Numbered from the stretch's first letter, positions 1 through 8,989 are shown. The stretch is DNA of 64,000 nt from SCBR16-9 sp964537975 (GCA_964537975.1 CAZIDP010000010.1:1-64000), one strand, 5' to 3'. The notes: a model not told the origin generated them from the sequence alone. Numbers and translations: made by a program.

Positions 1-543
1 GACTCCGATCCAATAAAATCAACCATTTACAAATATAACTGCGGAAGTTGGGCTAGTTTATTATCAGGTGGTCATGCAACGTATGGTGGGGCGCGTACCT
101 ATGAACCCTACAATGGGAAAGGTAGTGGTGTACGAGGATATTTTGATCTGAATAATGAAGAGATAATCCACGGTGGTGCGGACCACTTTAAGCATATTCA
201 CACATTTTTCGCAGATACATCACTCTCCCTGGCTGGGCTACGACCATCTGATGAGATGGCTGGTAACAACCCGCTGACAGCCAAAGTAATGACAGATGAT
301 AATGTGATGATCGTCTACCTGGCAAATCCAGATAATGATGAACCGGGTAAGGCAAATGCTGCTTCTGCAAACGCTACATACACGATAACATTCCCTTTAG
401 GAACATGGTACCTCCGCTGGTTCAACCCGCAGACCGGAGCGTGGCTTGATAACTCCGAGCCACTGATTACTGGCGGTGAATCGCACTCCGGCATCGCACC
501 GTTTGCACAGGATGCAGTTTTGCTTGCAACGCGTGCTGAGTAG
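1..543 (+). CDS. Apiosidase-like (DUF4038) glycoside hydrolase, C-terminal part
   Basis: The gene enters from outside the window; frame 1 is open from base 1 to a TAG stop at 541-543, giving about 180 C-terminal residues. Motifs seen are a 'SWASLLSGGHATYGG' stretch near the start, which matches the conserved 'LsGaaGhtYG' segment of DUF4038 (GH140 apiosidase-like) TIM barrels, and a terminal beta domain containing 'VYLANP' and 'WYLRWFNPQTGAW', typical of the putative collagen-binding domain that closes these proteins. From the family, it would be a secreted or surface enzyme acting on plant or algal side chains such as apiose-containing glycans; the substrate here is unknown. The N-terminal catalytic residues and any signal peptide lie outside the window. 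Confidence 0.72.
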   Translation, partial: DSDPIKSTIYKYNCGSWASLLSGGHATYGGARTYEPYNGKGSGVRGYFDLNNEEIIHGGADHFKHIHTFFADTSLSLAGLRPSDEMAGNNPLTAKVMTDDNVMIVYLANPDNDEPGKANAASANATYTITFPLGTWYLRWFNPQTGAWLDNSEPLITGGESHSGIAPFAQDAVLLATRAE

Positions 544-802
544 TCATCTCAAAGCACAGCTACAGACAAATATAAATGAGCAACCTCTTCTTAACCTGCG
601 AATAACAATCCCAGAAGTACAAGAACCAATATTTGGCCGAACACTTAATTAATTACTTTGAAAGCCAACATGACAAGCAGATCGTTCTGAGATAAAAGAA
701 TTGGCTTGCCTTCAATAAAGTGGCCTGCACTCCTTATTCAGGAATGCAAGCCTTGTATCTAGCTTAATTTAAAATATGGAACGTATCCAGCTCTTCTATT
801 AA
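544..802. other. Gene-free spacer
   Basis: About 260 bases lie between two convergent coding remnants. I see no convincing gene, only the hairpin at 722-752 described separately. Confidence 0.6.
722..752 (-). terminator. Hairpin terminator of the prepilin remnant
   Basis: On the minus strand the arms ggcttgcattcc and ggagtgcaggcc pair over 12 bp with two G-U wobbles around a 7-nt loop, and the sequence continues actttattg. On the plus strand the wobble positions become mismatches, so the minus strand is the functional one. It lies just downstream of the prepilin remnant at 803-1023, like the terminator of the intact paralogue near 36.5 kb. Confidence 0.55.
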
Positions 803-1023
803 TCAGCCGGAACCATGTGAATTGGCTTGCCAGGAATCATACAGGTCTGTGCTGTAGGGGAACTTTCCAAGAATCGGATCCGCCTGACGAACCTGCGGAT
901 ACCGCATGAATTCGACATGCCCATCCAAGAACAGAACATTACCACCACCAGGCACATGGTTAAAGTTCAAAGCAGATGGTGCCAAGTCTGGATGGCCACC
1001 AGTATATCCTGGCGCCGGAGGGT
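803..1023 (-). pseudogene. C-terminal remnant of a DUF1559 prepilin-like gene
   Basis: About 73 residues ending in TGA at 803-805 match the C-terminus of the intact prepilin-like protein at 35403-36467. Shared blocks include 'PPAPGY.GGHPDLAPSALNF', 'NHVPGGGNVLFLDGHVEFM', 'GKFPYSTDL' and the identical tail 'WQANSHGSG'. The frame stays open to about 1078, where a TAA closes it; no prepilin N-terminus ('FTLIELLVV') is found upstream. DNA differences from the intact copy are mostly at third positions, so this is an old paralogue that lost its 5' part, not a fresh duplication. A terminator-like hairpin remains downstream. Confidence 0.75.
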
Positions 1024-1107
1024 TGGCATTGATAAAATTGATTGTGCTAAGTGAATCTAGAAAAAAATATGAAACAGATTAAAGATCAGGAAAAATGATT
1101 TACTGGT

Positions 1108-1296
1108 TTACTGTTTTGTATCTATTTTTGGCAAAAGACGATAGGTCTCATCATAGGTCAGGTTGCCAAAATAAGAGGCACGGGGTTTCTTGTGTATATC
1201 CAGTAATTTATAACCCCAAACGTTGTGCAACCACCAAGCACGCAACCATGAATTGGTTGTATAAACAGGATTATCCGGAATTCCGTACATTGTCAT
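1108..1296 (-). CDS. Small hypothetical protein, 62 aa
   Basis: An ATG at 1294-1296 is preceded by agggaggttaggcct, a good ribosome binding site, and opens a 62-residue frame rich in aromatics ('SWLRAWWLHNVWGYKLLDI', 'YDETYRLLPKI') that ends at 1108. I do not recognise the family. The same frame is open further upstream to about 1419, and another minus-strand frame covers 1326-1640, so this could instead be the tail of a frameshifted longer gene after the URO-D gene. No signal peptide is evident. The ribosome binding site is the main support. Confidence 0.35.
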   Translation of the reverse strand: MTMYGIPDNPVYTTNSWLRAWWLHNVWGYKLLDIHKKPRASYFGNLTYDETYRLLPKIDTKQ

Positions 1297-1623
1297 AGGC
1301 CTAACCTCCCTGTCTTGCCGTGCTATTACAAGCGTTCTTCTAACCTCACGACGCGAGCATATTGTCTGCCTCCAGACTTTTTCAATTTCACCACTTCTAA
1401 ACACACGACCTGCAAGCAAAGTATACCATATAATAAAATTATGCGTAGTGTGCCATTGGTTCTGTCTTGTATCATTGCATCATCACACTTGATCATAGAA
1501 ACAAAAACTCCAAGACCGCCATTCCGCATCTTAACCAAGTTACGGAACAATCGATCTGCTACACGGTTTTCGTATGATGATATTTTATTATCTTCTGCTT
1601 TGCAACCAGCAGGATGGGGAGCA

Positions 1624-2685
1624 TTATACGCAGGCGTCACATGCCTGAAAGAAAGCGAGTATGTTATCTACTGGTACTTCAGGCTCCAGGACATGGGTAG
1701 GAGACAGCATCAGCCCACCATGCAAAGCATCTAATGCTGTTGCAAGACCACGCACTGTGTGACGCATAGTTTCTGGTGTGCCAAATGGAAAGGTGGTCTG
1801 GGTACCGATACATCCATCGAAGGCCAAGCGATTGCCGAAACGCTTGCGTATGGCAACAGGATTCATACACTCCGGTTGCACTGGATTCAGGATACTGACT
1901 CCAATCTCGACCAGATCATCGAGTATATCGGAGATGTTGCCATCCGAATGGTACCAAATCTGAATATCAGATTTTATACTGCGCGCAGCAGCAAACACCG
2001 AAGCCCAACGAGGTTTCATGACGTCTCGCCACAGGTTCACATCAAACATGAGAGTCTGCTGATTGGCAACGTCATCACCAGCTGCTATGCAATCATAACC
2101 GGCCCGGGCAGCCGCAATGGCAGTACGCCGGTTGTTATCGGCATACCTGTCCAGCAACAATTCAGCCCAGTCACGGTTGATCAGCAGGTCCGTCAGAAAT
2201 GCTTCATATCCGCGAACCTGCCAGGCATTTTCATACATATGCCCTACAAAAACTTTAGAATAGTCACCGGCCTGGTGCGCTTTGTCTCGCACAAGCCGCA
2301 TCTCGTCATCCAGCCAGTCTGCGTTGCTTACCACAGGGTAGGACTCAATTTCAGCAAAAGTAGTCGCATACCGTAATGGACTGACATACTCAGTAAAATG
2401 GTAGAACCCGTGATTGATATGGCCACATCCATTCGGGTCTATGGAAAATCCGTCCTTACCTACAACATTTTCTGGATGATATTGGGCATAATCCGGGAAT
2501 TCAAACCCTAGTGGTGGTCCCAGTCCCGCTCCTTGCCCAGTATCCATATGGAAATAGGCACACAAATCTTCTCCAACGAGTCGCGTTAACTGTTCATGCA
2601 ATGCGGGAGTAAATCCAGCATAACGGGGCGGTCTGTCTACAGCTTCAAATTGTGCAAAAGCCAGAAAACGCTCACGTTTCGTCAT
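1624..2685 (-). CDS. Uroporphyrinogen decarboxylase (URO-D) family protein
   Basis: This 353-residue protein starts 'MTKRERFLAFAQFEAVDRPPRY', the usual opening of URO-D-like proteins outside heme synthesis. It ends with the family's barrel pattern, including 'WYHSDGNISDILDDLVEIGVSILNPVQP' split over strands and 'AFDGCIGTQTTFPFGTPE'. The fold is known from heme-pathway HemE and from corrinoid-dependent methyltransferases. Environmental paralogues like this, beside glycan genes, are of unknown substrate; demethylation of methylated compounds is possible but unproven. It lies 16 bases after the DUF4091 gene with the ribosome binding site (aggggggatt) in the gap, so the two are very probably co-transcribed. 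I do not call it hemE. Confidence 0.82.
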   Translation of the reverse strand: MTKRERFLAFAQFEAVDRPPRYAGFTPALHEQLTRLVGEDLCAYFHMDTGQGAGLGPPLGFEFPDYAQYHPENVVGKDGFSIDPNGCGHINHGFYHFTEYVSPLRYATTFAEIESYPVVSNADWLDDEMRLVRDKAHQAGDYSKVFVGHMYENAWQVRGYEAFLTDLLINRDWAELLLDRYADNNRRTAIAAARAGYDCIAAGDDVANQQTLMFDVNLWRDVMKPRWASVFAAARSIKSDIQIWYHSDGNISDILDDLVEIGVSILNPVQPECMNPVAIRKRFGNRLAFDGCIGTQTTFPFGTPETMRHTVRGLATALDALHGGLMLSPTHVLEPEVPVDNILAFFQACDACV

Positions 2686-2701
2686 AATCCCCCCTGTTAT
2701 T

Positions 2702-5700
2702 TTATGGCTTCAGTCGTTCGATAGCCTGTGCAATGGCTTCCCTGCGTGTTTCTATCGGTTCAGGTCTCCAGGTAAATTCGGTTAAAGATATGCTGATTTC
2801 TGCTGGAACGACAAGCAGTTCCTTGTAGGCAGCTAGCTCACTTTCTGTCACATGGTCTGGTCGGGCGTCGATTAACTTTCGCAAAATCTCCAGGTATTCA
2901 AAATCTTCAATACCGTCACGCAGCATTTCGAGACGAATCGACCCATTGGGTGCCTCAATCACTGGAGAGTCATCTTTGTTCTCGAATATGGCCAACGGAG
3001 GATATAGAAAACGGCCATCACCATTACCCCAAAATGCGGTTTTATAGGGCACAAAATGGTTATCTGGATTGGAAAACCACGCCATAGGGTCATCATAAGG
3101 GTTCTGTAACCCTCGAGGATGGGCAGCACCACTATGCCAATAGGTCAAGTGCCATACCAGAATCCCTTCGATATTGTATTGCCAGGTCTGCCAGAGCCAA
3201 ACCCGCATGTCGACAGCAGGATGGTCTATTAACAGCCCGGCATAAGGTGTTTTTGGCATCGTGCATACATACCACCAGAACCGGTCCCCCTCTGCCCGCC
3301 GGGCATTTGCCACGTCGTGATCATACATATGAGTAAGGGGACACCATAAATTCGGCCCACCGGCCAATTCCAGAGTCACTTCTTCTGTCAGCATCCGTTG
3401 CAGGTCCGGAGCGGCTTCTTTTATCTTCAAATTGTAATGCATGACAAACGGGTAATCCTCGTGTTCTGGTTCGTCATACCAGTAGATATACGCTTTTTCC
3501 AGCCAGCCCTTTTCTCGTAGATGCTCCTGTACCAAGTGATACCAAAAATTAAATGCTACCTCATATTCAGGCGTGCCGTCAGTAAGCCCGAGTATTTCTC
3601 CAGGTTGGTTATTATCCTTCGACCAGCCCGCGCCTATGCCCAATCCGGGAGTACGTAAAACAAAGGCATTAAAGTGGTAGGTATCGAGAATCCGTTGCAT
3701 TTCGTTATCCCACGGCTCCCAGTCAAACTCTGGCCGATATAACCACGCCAATTCATCTTCTGTATACGGGGTAAAGTCATCATCGATATAATAATCACCA
3801 GTTGCCTTACAGTGAATACGGACCTGGTCCAAATGTAATGAACCAGTTGCGTCGCTACTGTCGTCAGACGGGGTATGCTTGATATACAGCATAAATTCTG
3901 CTGCCCCTTCAGGAAAAGACTCTACTTTTGTTTCAAAAGAATGCCAGGTGTCGCTACCCTCAAGTATAAATTCGGAATCAGCGTTGGTGAGTATCTCTCC
4001 AGCATTGTCAAAATAACGCAGGTAAAGCATGAAACGTTGTTCTGGTACCTCAGATTTGTAAGTAAGCGAAATCGTAACACCATCTTCCGGCACTTCAAAT
4101 TTTTCATCGTACCGGGCCGCGGTTACCATCTTCAAAATATTCGCACTGATTTCCAGATAACCACCGGCACTTGCTGTATCATCAGGTACGCGACGTGTGT
4201 GACGCCATTTGGGCTGGTTGGGAAAAGAATATGGTATGGACGGATACATTATCTTGGCCCCGGATTCATAGGGTGAGATATGGTGTTTGCTCAATTTTTC
4301 AAAATATAATTTTGCCAATGCTTGACGATCCTCATCGGACCGTGATCGGTGATAAGTTTCCAGGACTCCCCTTTCCATTCCAAATGCGGTCTGACAGGTC
4401 ATCCGATCAGGGAGCGTAAAATCAAATACCTCGACCTCCATAGGTACCTGTGCTTGCCAATTTTCTGCTTCAAGCAATAATGATCCAGTATAAACACCAG
4501 CAGGAGTATTTTCAGGTACATATACCAGAACCCAGAGTGGCTGGTTTTCACCTGCTGTCAAATTAATTGGCTTATCTAATGGAAGAATGGGGTCCGGCCA
4601 AGGCGCGGCTACACCAATTTTGTCAGACGGTTCAATGACAGGTACATAGCCCACCTGCAAGACTTCTACCGCCGATGCGGGCAACATATCGCCATCAGCA
4701 TTCACCAATGATTGCGCTTGAACACGCAAGCCGGACAATGCAGTATTTGGTCGAAGAACCACTTGGGCCGCTTCTCGTTCATTTCTTGCAGCCTGTATGC
4801 GCAAAGCAGGCGTTGTAACTTCAGGCAAAGGACGGCACCTGCTGACTTTCCAGCCCGATGAAGCCCACCACAAGCCGACAGTATCGGATGAGTCCGGCAG
4901 CAGAGCACCATAGTCATGCGCGAAAAGTGGAGAAATATAATGACTGGTTTCTGCGGAATAGGTGACATCGCCCTGAAGTTCCAGTACCAGCTTCATATCG
5001 CCTGTTTCCGGAATTTCATAAGCCAGATCAACCGTCTTAGTAGCAACAGGTGGTATTAGTATACTTGATGCAGAAGTGGTGGTTTGCGAGAAAGAGTCCG
5101 TAGAAACATGAATATCAGGTTTGATTTCCAGTGTTTGCTCCGATGTGTTTGTCAATGCGACCTGCAGTGTGTTTTGGCCCGGTATCACACTCCCCAAATC
5201 AATAAAATCGACTTTTACACGATCATCAATTTTATTTTGAGCCATGTAATAGGTATGACCAGATAAAACCCCTAAATCATGACCGATATCCGCCAAGTAT
5301 TGATATCCGTCTACCTGAAGAAAGGCAGGTGAATTCGTGGCAGGATCACCTTCTGTTTTACGTTGTACATGAAAACGGACCCAGATATCTTTGGCAGGCA
5401 GCATCTCTTCAGGTACAGGAATACGTCTCATGCCCAGTTGGTCTCGGGAACCCAGAAATTTCCAAGTTTCTCCGTCAGTACTCACCTCAACAACAACTTC
5501 TCCACCAACATAATGTCCCACAGAAATACCTACTTCTGCTTCGTGCTGCAACATATCTCCTATATTATGGTGATAAATAACCCACCCACCTTCTTCCATT
5601 ACCCAACGTGGCCGATTAAAAAAACAACTAAATCCTTGCAGAGAACGTGTATGGTTGGAAGTCTCCTGGTGGTAAGGTGCCCGGAACGTATAGCGGTTAT

Positions 5701-6274
5701 TTTTTATGTGTTCTCCAACACCCAGTTCGATATTACCCCATCTGCGGTGTACAGGTATTGACTCAACCAATTCCACAGCATCATAGGCCACAATACCGTC
5801 AATGCTCCATTGCCCCAGGCTCAACCGGGCAGAATCCGAGTGAATAGTAGAGGGAGTTTTAAAATAACTGGTATAACATTGCCAATCATCTGAAATGCTA
5901 TAGTCAAAATTGTTGAACAAAGTTCCCATGATCAGACTGCCGCTGTTACCTTCTACTCGCCGTGCGTGAATCTGAAGTCGGTAAACAGTATCTGGCTTGA
6001 AAGGAAGTTTTTCAGATTGCCAACTGTTCGGAGCTTCTGTTCCATCACCAACCACTGCTATAGAACGCGAACCCGAGGCAGCATCATCTAGCCAAAAGCC
6101 TTCACCATGCGACAATTCCCAGCTTTCAGGTTCCGTAGTCCCAAGCTCAAACGAAGGATTGGATATCGGTAGTACCTGCGCTTCTGCACTAGAGATACAT
6201 ACCAAAAGCACCGACAATAAACCAAAGAATAGAACAGACAATTCAGGTACGTTCTTATCTACCCAGTTTAACAT
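2702..6274 (-). CDS. Large secreted DUF4091 (GH123-like) protein
   Basis: This 1190-residue protein has a signal peptide (hydrophobic 'LSVLFFGLLSVLLVCISSAEA'). Residues about 35-180 look like a carbohydrate-binding jelly roll ('NPSFELG'). A middle beta-sandwich region follows, and the C-terminal ~450 residues match DUF4091, the catalytic-type TIM barrel related to GH123. The adjacent acidic pair of that fold is visible in 'YWYDEPEHEDYPF'. 'GGPNLWCPLTHMYD', 'WYVCTMPKTPYAG' and the closing 'EMLRDGIEDFEYLEILR' are characteristic. GH123 members cleave beta-GalNAc by substrate-assisted catalysis; activity for this divergent member is inferred. A second binding-like domain is inserted at about residues 690-820. 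It heads a probable two-gene operon with the URO-D gene. Confidence 0.8.
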   Translation of the reverse strand: MLNWVDKNVPELSVLFFGLLSVLLVCISSAEAQVLPISNPSFELGTTEPESWELSHGEGFWLDDAASGSRSIAVVGDGTEAPNSWQSEKLPFKPDTVYRLQIHARRVEGNSGSLIMGTLFNNFDYSISDDWQCYTSYFKTPSTIHSDSARLSLGQWSIDGIVAYDAVELVESIPVHRRWGNIELGVGEHIKNNRYTFRAPYHQETSNHTRSLQGFSCFFNRPRWVMEEGGWVIYHHNIGDMLQHEAEVGISVGHYVGGEVVVEVSTDGETWKFLGSRDQLGMRRIPVPEEMLPAKDIWVRFHVQRKTEGDPATNSPAFLQVDGYQYLADIGHDLGVLSGHTYYMAQNKIDDRVKVDFIDLGSVIPGQNTLQVALTNTSEQTLEIKPDIHVSTDSFSQTTTSASSILIPPVATKTVDLAYEIPETGDMKLVLELQGDVTYSAETSHYISPLFAHDYGALLPDSSDTVGLWWASSGWKVSRCRPLPEVTTPALRIQAARNEREAAQVVLRPNTALSGLRVQAQSLVNADGDMLPASAVEVLQVGYVPVIEPSDKIGVAAPWPDPILPLDKPINLTAGENQPLWVLVYVPENTPAGVYTGSLLLEAENWQAQVPMEVEVFDFTLPDRMTCQTAFGMERGVLETYHRSRSDEDRQALAKLYFEKLSKHHISPYESGAKIMYPSIPYSFPNQPKWRHTRRVPDDTASAGGYLEISANILKMVTAARYDEKFEVPEDGVTISLTYKSEVPEQRFMLYLRYFDNAGEILTNADSEFILEGSDTWHSFETKVESFPEGAAEFMLYIKHTPSDDSSDATGSLHLDQVRIHCKATGDYYIDDDFTPYTEDELAWLYRPEFDWEPWDNEMQRILDTYHFNAFVLRTPGLGIGAGWSKDNNQPGEILGLTDGTPEYEVAFNFWYHLVQEHLREKGWLEKAYIYWYDEPEHEDYPFVMHYNLKIKEAAPDLQRMLTEEVTLELAGGPNLWCPLTHMYDHDVANARRAEGDRFWWYVCTMPKTPYAGLLIDHPAVDMRVWLWQTWQYNIEGILVWHLTYWHSGAAHPRGLQNPYDDPMAWFSNPDNHFVPYKTAFWGNGDGRFLYPPLAIFENKDDSPVIEAPNGSIRLEMLRDGIEDFEYLEILRKLIDARPDHVTESELAAYKELLVVPAEISISLTEFTWRPEPIETRREAIAQAIERLKP

Positions 6275-6531
6275 GAGTAACTTCCTTATCCAGATTACAG
6301 TATTCAGTTTAAATTAAAGTCAGAGAGTGACTAGCAGGACAAAGTATCCCCCATACATTAAATATTCAGTAATACTGACATTTCTGTTAATAGTCATGCA
6401 AATTTTTGATGGTCACGATCTATTTCTTGGAGATACTTTTACATCATTAAAACATATATTCCGATTGCCCCATATACTCCATCTGGAGTAAGGCGAGGAT
6501 ATGACGGTGCTGGTGGGAACCCTTTCCTGTC

Positions 6532-6551
6532 ATTCCCTTGCAGAAGGGAAT
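6532..6551. repeat. Short REP-like palindrome
   Basis: attccctt and aagggaat form a perfect 8-bp stem with a gcag loop, within the context tgtcattccc...gggaatctag. This resembles the 'GTCATTCCCGC...GCGGGAAT' palindromes scattered through many bacterial genomes. Only one copy is present in this window, so the repeat status is inferred from resemblance. Confidence 0.45.
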
Positions 6552-6597
6552 CTAGTAAAAGAAGTAGCTTAGTTTTACACTCCTACTGGTTACCCAA

Positions 6598-6690
6598 CTG
6601 CGTGGGCATGACGGTATGGGTGGGTATAACAGATTGGGCGGGCATGACGCGTGGGTTTGGGCATAACGGCCTGGGTCTGGGTATAACAAG
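6598..6690. repeat. Degenerate short tandem repeat, about 18-bp unit
   Basis: Five imperfect units of roughly 15-20 bases follow one another, each built on TGGG...GGGYATRACRG: gtgggcatgacggta, tgggtgggtataacag, tgggcgggcatgacgcg, tgggtttgggcataacgg and tgggtctgggtataacaa. GGGCATGACG and GGGTATAACA versions alternate. It is strongly strand-asymmetric (G-rich on the plus strand) and not coding in any frame with a recognisable product. Confidence 0.65.
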
Positions 6691-6719
6691 CGAGACTACC
6701 AATCAATGAAACGTGGCGT

Positions 6720-6840
6720 GTTTACATGCCGTTACATATTCTTTATCGCGAAGCGATTACAGCACCGTAGCGCGGGGTAAGGCCAACGGCCGCCACCCCG
6801 GGTTAGTAGCGCCTCCAACACCGCACTCAGGAGAGCGTAC
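6720..6840. repeat. GC-rich palindromic repeat element
   Basis: The block is markedly richer in GC than its surroundings. Its core at 6773-6800 folds as CGGGGT-aa-GGCC-aac-GGCC-gcc-ACCCCG, a nested hairpin. The wording 'aaggccaacggccgccaccccggg' recalls interspersed repeats in several PVC-type genomes, but only one copy is present here. A short open frame covers it and has no recognisable protein features. Confidence 0.4.
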
Positions 6841-6844
6841 CATT

Positions 6845-6887
6845 AAAAAGATTCCCTCATTACAATTGTTAAACCGTAATGAGGGAA
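6845..6887 (-). terminator. Rho-independent terminator
   Basis: On the minus strand a perfect 12-bp stem (ttccctcattac / gtaatgagggaa, 12-nt loop) is followed by atcttttt. It sits 43 bases after the stop of the CBM9-like gene at 6930 and insulates it from the downstream repeat region. Confidence 0.85.
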
Positions 6888-6929
6888 CCAGATTTACTTA
6901 TAGATTCGCAAATAACGTGCTATGTCTTG

Positions 6930-8084
6930 TTATGCAACCAGACGTTTCCAAACCAATGTAGTGGTACCAGCCAATACAAACAATGAAATCAAGCTGAACA
7001 AGATTATTGTATTCGATAACGGCAACTCGGTTCCTACTACCAAATTGAATCCGGAAGATGTCGCAGATTCTTCATCTTCATCTGTCACACTGACCGTGTA
7101 TACACCGGCATCAACTATAGTTACATCAACCAACATCAAGTGTTGATGAATTTCATTGTCCAATGCTGAACCATTCTTGAACCATTGGTAGGATACATCT
7201 CCAACAGCATTACTTACGACTGCACTCAGTGCAACATTCTGTCCCAAGGAGACCAAGGATGGGCCTTCAATATGAACTTCCAATGCCAGTGGGCCACTGA
7301 AACCTGCTTCCGCTAATACGCTGGAATTTTGCCAGGGACGTACGGGAACATCAATAGCCGGGTTATATTGGCCCCAAGGTTGCTCGGGACCGCCCCACCA
7401 GCCAATCACAGGTTTATCGAGCGCATTGGCACCATCAGAGTCATTTACTTGAACCAAGAAACCAAAGTCTTCTATTTCGTTTAAATCAAGATTTCCGGGA
7501 GTGTTTAATTGTATTTCATAATATGTCTTGCCCGTATTATCATTACGGACTGTAGCAAACACATTATCAGAATCGGACATGTTGCCTTCTTCCGCACCAA
7601 ATCCCCGTGAAGCTCCATCAAAACGGAAACGCATTTGTGCGGGCCCCCCTGCGTTTGCCCAAGCTGCTGCCTGCGCAGCGGAATCACCAATATCACCGGC
7701 TACACCAGGTAAGTCGACATAGAGTTCCACACTGTCGCTTTGCCAAGGGGAATCAGCCGGATTTCCATAGGCTACATTATCGGTCACCTCTATGAATAAA
7801 TACATAGCATTGCCCAGATAACCAGCCTTGAATTGGCCGGAGATATCTTCAGCACTGGCTGGTACTGCAGCCGTGATGATATCACTCATCCGATACCAAG
7901 GCAGACTATCCCAAACATTATCCATCTGTGCGTCAATGGTGGGTGCAGCAGACAAGGGCGTGAACCAAACCTTTTGTGTACCGACATAATCGGCACTAGC
8001 CCCGAAAGCGATCAAAACCGCCACGAGAATACAAAAACCTCTACATGTCGCCATGCGCCCAGAACTTATCACTACTGGTTTCAT
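6930..8084 (-). CDS. Secreted CBM9-like/Ig-like protein with C-terminal anchor segment
   Basis: This 384-residue protein starts at an ATG preceded by agggaggttt. Residues 1-32 are a signal peptide ending near 'GASA'. Residues ~36-265 match the carbohydrate-binding module 9-like (DUF1083) fold: 'APTIDAQMDNVWDSLPWY', 'YLFIEVTDN', 'DSVELYVDL', 'YEIQLNT'. Residues ~270-345 form an Ig-like domain ('YQWFKNGSALDN', 'DAGVYTVSVTDEDEESA'). The C-terminus is a 'LPLS' motif, a ~20-residue hydrophobic stretch and a short basic tail (KRLVA), the layout of a CTERM-type sorting/anchoring tail. It probably sits on the outer surface and binds glycans; no catalytic domain is seen. Confidence 0.78.
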   Translation of the reverse strand: MKPVVISSGRMATCRGFCILVAVLIAFGASADYVGTQKVWFTPLSAAPTIDAQMDNVWDSLPWYRMSDIITAAVPASAEDISGQFKAGYLGNAMYLFIEVTDNVAYGNPADSPWQSDSVELYVDLPGVAGDIGDSAAQAAAWANAGGPAQMRFRFDGASRGFGAEEGNMSDSDNVFATVRNDNTGKTYYEIQLNTPGNLDLNEIEDFGFLVQVNDSDGANALDKPVIGWWGGPEQPWGQYNPAIDVPVRPWQNSSVLAEAGFSGPLALEVHIEGPSLVSLGQNVALSAVVSNAVGDVSYQWFKNGSALDNEIHQHLMLVDVTIVDAGVYTVSVTDEDEESATSSGFNLVVGTELPLSNTIILFSLISLFVLAGTTTLVWKRLVA

Positions 8085-8989
8085 AGTATAAACCTCCCTA
8101 TGCTTTTTTTTGAATCACTCCAACAACCAAATTGGCGCGAATACAAATAATATCAATAATTCTGCATATACAGAATAATGCATTAAATGACTTATAGAGT
8201 ACAACAATTTTAAAACCATAACATCTTTTAATTAATATGTCAATAAAATTTTACACAATATATTACCTATCTTCATTTTAGATTTTTATCTATAAATCAC
8301 AAGCTTTGAGCAACAAAATGACGAAAAAACAACAACTTTACATTCTGATGATATATAACCTATTATAAACTATTTAATTCATTGTATTATTTATGCTATA
8401 TAATTAATTACCATTTAACTACAAATGTTGTTCATACAAAGATAATATCTATCCAATAAATGCTGTATATAACAATGATTTATGAATCTCTTCCAGCATC
8501 ACTATTATTGCCGAATACATTATTACACTTTGAATAACTCCTTTTGTTTAGTGCTATTTTACAAGAGAAATCGGATGGAGAAAACCGTTTCAATGCTATA
8601 AAATACTAGCATCAATGTACAAAAAATACTTGTATTAATTACTGAAAAACTTGTACGATTTTGAAATGATGTACAACTTGCTGAAAGCATTTGAAGATAA
8701 TCACTCAGATATTAGAAATATTCATACTCATGTTAATCCGTAATGCTGGATTTTGACATTACACCACGTTTAAGTTTTTGTGCCATGTAAATCGACTGAC
8801 TGTTCATGATATTCTGCTATAGCACAAGGTAAAATCCAGGCATTGATTTGGCAGTATACATTATTTACGTCTTACAAACATGTGTATTATATATATAATA
8901 ATTAATTACTCAGATATACACAGTTCGACAGTTATAGTCAGACTGAAAGTTCAGGGCTAATTACAATGAAAGTCAAGGAAGAGGGGATC
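8085..8989. other. Long AT-rich divergent intergenic region
   Basis: About 900 bases of very AT-rich sequence separate the divergent CBM9-like and sialidase-like genes. Many TATA-like words occur, so no single promoter can be picked with confidence. I found no open frame with a ribosome binding site, no tRNA and no clear repeat. It presumably carries the promoters of both flanking genes. Confidence 0.6.

Larger units (their letters stand above)
6275..6844. other. Repeat-bearing intergenic region
   Basis: About 570 bases without a convincing gene separate two minus-strand genes. The half next to the DUF4091 gene is AT-rich and should hold its promoter, though I could not fix one. The other half contains a short palindrome (6532-6551), a degenerate tandem repeat (6598-6690) and a GC-rich palindromic block (6720-6840), each listed separately. 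Confidence 0.6.

Noticed and set aside
1759..2376. Long plus-strand open frame opposite the URO-D gene
   Set aside because: It lies entirely antisense to a gene with clear family motifs, has no ribosome binding site and a composition typical of a complementary-strand shadow.
6598..6690. CRISPR array
   Set aside because: Units are imperfect, contiguous and about 18 bases with no unique spacers of 30-40 bases; no cas genes nearby.
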